NCBI GenBank assembly: GCA_027596945.1
Contig: JADGJH010000148.1
Location: 9,918-27,977 of the forward strand
Length of the DNA: 18,060 nucleotides
Source of the DNA: Physocladia obscura
Lineage: Eukaryota > Chytridiomycota > Chytridiomycetes > Chytridiales > Chytriomycetaceae
Direction of reading: 5' to 3'
The translations under genes were made by a program, and so were the position numbers. Every line of letters starts with the position of its first letter. Positions within the stretch are counted from its first letter, which is position 1. This document shows positions 15,313 through 18,060 of this stretch, in pieces. Under the pieces are notes generated by a model. That model was not told the origin of the DNA. It made no database searches and saw only the letters and a list, made by a program, of their open reading frames with translations.

Positions 15313-18060
15313 TCATTGAAAAATCAACCCGCGCATCTCGTCCAAAGCAACTCCAGCATTGTAACGTGTTAGCTCGTCTGTGTCTCCCGCACTCACAATT
15401 TTCAGCCGAGTATATATTCGCTTTAGTATCCCCTTCGGAAACGCCTGCACAAGCACACCGCGTTCCTTCAGCACTCCCCGAACAACACCCAGCAACACCA
15501 ACACACACCCCTGACGCATCGCTGTATTCTCGCGCTCAAATATAAGCGAGTTTTCAATATATCCAAATATTTGTTCTACAAATGGAGCAAGTGGTCCCGG
15601 TGCTGTTTCAGCTACAACCCCCAATAAAGATATTGCGCTTCCACGCAGCTCTTTCGATTCATCGAGGAGAACACGTAGAATTCGTGGAAGTATTTCAGGC
15701 GCTAGTTTCGGAAACACAGGTCCCGCACGTTGTATAGTCTTGTTTGCAACTTCGCCAATTCGAACGCGATAATCGAGTGTATTTGCACCATTTGTGTATC
15801 GAGAAATTATTTCAGGTAGACAATCTGGTGCATATACATCTGTAAGCGCTGAAAGTCCCGACACTGCATGCAAATATATAAAGCTATTAGAAAATAAAAA
15901 TATTTAGTAAGAAATGAGAAAAATACATATATTCATATATACCTATCTGTATCTTGTACCATATCCAAAAAAGCACATAAGATAGTATATAAATTTTTAC
16001 GAGCAACCTCATTTCGCGATAAAACCATCTTTCGGATCTGATCGATTCCATAAGCTCGAACAGGAAGTAGCTCATCACTTAATTCCAGCATTGACTTTGC
16101 AAACAAGAGTTCCGATTCTCTCTGAAGCTTTTGTGCCTCATTTTCATTGCTAGTATTTTTTTGGATACTGTTTACAAGAATCAAGCGACGAATGTCGCGT
16201 GTAACAGTTTGTATTCCAGCTTCTGGATGATCTTCAAGTGTTTGAAGAACCATGTTGAATTCTGGAGTGAAATTAAATTTCTCCTTGATATCAATTTGAT
16301 CTTCTGTGCCCAGGAAAAGAAAAATTTAATGTAATATCAGGTTGAAATCAAATGAAAATATTACCACCCAAGTTTGAAATAATTCCTTTGAGAATAGTCA
16401 AACAAAGCAACAAACACCCTGAATCAACACTCATACTAACAACAATACTTTTAACAAGCTCAACTATTTTTCGTGTCCCTTTAATAAGGTTTGCTCCGAA
16501 CTTTTCAATCAAAATCATTAAAATTCTGATCGAAACCAAATTTCTGTGAAATAACAAATAAGCAGTGACAAAATCAGATAATTTTTTTACCCGGCATCAA
16601 TATCATCTTCATTTGAAAAAGATGAGTTCGATTTGATATATTCTTCAAGTAGTGCCAAAAAAACACCAGAAATTAAATCGTTATTATCGAGATAAACCAA
16701 AAAATTGACAAAAGCTTCGGGATCTTGCACAATGGAGCTGTTTTAAGAAATTAAATAATCTAAAGTAAAATATAAAAATAAAACAAAGGACTTACAAATC
16801 AGTGTTTGGAGTGCTTACAAACATTATGCCACCAGATCCACCCAATTTCGCGACTGGAGTCATTCCTGAAATATTTGTGCCTCGATAAGTTGCTAGCTCC
16901 GTCAGCAAAAGCTGGTTTTTTGAGGTGGAGTTCATTTGGAGCAAAGACTTCAGCATTTCCTTTATTGATAAGCTTTTTGCCATGACTATGCTTGAGTATG
17001 ACAGCTCATGAAAGCGATACAACGGAATAAAAGCTAAGAAAAAAATTTTAGTAAAATAGAAACTGCTTAAGAGATTGCTTGCCTGATTGTAACGATTCAA
17101 GCAATGCAAAATTCGGCTCCCTCCATCGTAAAAATCGCGCCAACATTTCAAAACTTTGCGCTGCTTCTCGTTCATCAATAATAACTAGGTTCCCATCCAA
17201 ATCAATATTTACGTCTCTGCCATAGCCATCAACAGCACTTCTACCACTTTTCACTGAATAAAATTTCACACACAGCGGCAATAAAACAACATCAATAATA
17301 TATTTTTTCGCGAACCGTGGAACTTTGTTCATCAACTTTGTTACAAGATACATTGCCGCCTGATACACAAGGCTACTTTCATCTACAGAGTTGCCGCCAG
17401 TACTGCCAATTTTTTCCGCAAAAATTAGTGCACAAATTTGACTGCCAATATTCGAAAAATACGCGTCCTGCGATTCAGCAATCCGGGGAACAGTACACAC
17501 AATCTTCGCAACTGGCTGCAAAGCACGCGCATCGAGAACTTGTAAACTACCATTGCTCATATTCTTAAAGTCATCTAGTTGTTGTTGCTGTTGAATAAAT
17601 TCCAAAATCAGCGATTCAACGCCAGTTGGATTCATGATGGCGTAAGAGAGACATGTTCCACAGATTTTGCGGAATAGCGTCTGTTGATGCGGTTGTAATT
17701 GTTGTTTTAGAGGACGAGACGATGCTTGTAATAATGCGCTCATGAATTTGGGAATTTTTATCACAGTTATGAGGCTAATTGCGGCGGCGAATGCAATAGA
17801 ATGAATTGTGGAATGCGGATCGCATTGAAAATTAAAATTTTCAATCGAAATGTTTGGAATTGTTATTGATGTCATGCTTTTGGCATCAACAGAAATAGGC
17901 CCGAGCGTCGATAATGATAAAAGGCAAATGAGCACATCAACGAGATATTTATTTATGAGGAATGTTTTAATCCAAGAGCCTTTTTTTATTGTGGAATCGG
18001 AATTGCTAAAATTGACGCCAATTATTTTGCAGATTGAAAGAACGTACTGCAGTGCAAAAA
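15313..18060 (-). CDS. RTP1: Rtp1/TANGO6-like HEAT-repeat protein (5' end outside window)
   Basis: Six minus-strand exons (17083->18060, 16796-17033, 16591-16737, 16365-16543, 15943-16303, 15313-15883) splice in consistent phase into about 823 C-terminal residues. The upstream exon stays open to the window edge. The C-terminal part is diagnostic of RNA polymerase II assembly factor Rtp1 / animal TANGO6: YLHAVSGLSALTDVYAPDCL, RVRIGEVANKTIQRAGP, LLDESKELRGSAISLLG, then TRYNAGVALDEM at the end. The middle is helical, HEAT/ARM-like (SELLFAKSMLELSDELLPVRAYG). In yeast, Rtp1 links RNA polymerase II subunits to nucleoporins and helps polymerase assembly and nuclear import. A Gln run (IQQQQQLDD) lies in the first exon. 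The introns are 47-61 nt. One intron (17034-17082) uses a GC donor. Assignment is firm for the C-terminal half. Confidence 0.85.
17034..17082 (-). other. GC-AG intron in the Rtp1-like gene
   Basis: The minus strand reads CAATCAG|GCAAGC...TTTTACTAAAATTTTTTTCTTAG|CTTTTATTCC. The GC donor is otherwise consensus-like, and TACTAAA is a textbook branch site. The join gives LLESLQS|AFIPLYRF in phase 1. No GT donor of correct phase and reasonable length is available nearby. Confidence 0.65.

Noticed and set aside
15222..15545. Plus-strand frame beginning LGWKRATRNALWVVKRHG
   Set aside because: Most of it is antisense to the well-supported Rtp1 3' exon, and the part outside has no start or homology I can name.
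1..18060. tRNA, rRNA, CRISPR or bacterial operon features
   Set aside because: No B-box-like tRNA core, rRNA sequence or regularly spaced repeats were found, and pervasive spliceosomal introns rule out a bacterial origin.

Overview
The window looks like nuclear DNA of an early-diverging fungus, probably a chytrid. It is AT-rich and carries short spliceosomal introns (mostly 47-98 nt, GT...AG, some with a TTAAC-like branch site). It encodes fungus-typical proteins: a fungal-specific transcription factor, a Mug70-like CBS/PB1 protein and the HEAT-repeat protein Rtp1. There is no bacterial, viral or organellar signature. The placement in chytrids is an inference; fungal origin is much firmer.

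Layout. (1) 1-1690 (+): 3' part of a fungal-specific transcription factor, cut by the window edge. (2) 2177-3241/3460 (-): alpha/beta hydrolase, convergent with (1). (3) 4071-5108 (-): fungal FAX/metaxin-like GST-fold protein with an N-terminal membrane anchor. (4) 5109-6029: intergenic, holding one well-formed but unassigned open frame (5279-5470, +). (5) 6030-6796 (-): two-exon single-pass membrane protein with a Thr-rich, Trp/Pro/Gly-repeat N-terminal region. (6) 6800-8460: a difficult region with the terminal exon(s) of another minus-strand membrane protein (7133-~7470) and several protein-like frames on both strands that I cannot assemble into a full gene. (7) 8465-12260 (+): three tandem copies of one five-exon, seven-transmembrane gene family. 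(8) 12373-14710 (+): six-exon CBS-pair x2 + PB1 + C-terminal membrane anchor protein (Mug70-like). (9) 15313 to beyond 18060 (-): six exons of Rtp1/TANGO6, whose 5' end is cut by the window edge.

The most notable system is the tandem seven-transmembrane array. In all three copies the first four coding exons are exactly 235, 103, 295 and 52 nt, with the same intron phases (1, 2, 0, 1). Only the last exon differs (230, 200 and 236 nt, giving proteins of 304, 294 and 306 aa). Only 112 bp separates the last copy from the CBS/PB1 gene. I recognise no characterised family. The architecture recalls fungal seven-helix families such as RTA1 or DUF7702, but I see no decisive signature, so the array may be a lineage-specific receptor or transporter expansion.

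The genes do not form an obvious pathway. Several concern membranes (seven-transmembrane proteins, two single-pass proteins, two N-anchored enzymes or GST-fold proteins, and a tail-anchored CBS/PB1 protein). Eukaryotic gene order does not by itself imply joint function. Exon models were derived by hand from splice sites, phase and, for the triplicated family, comparison among copies.
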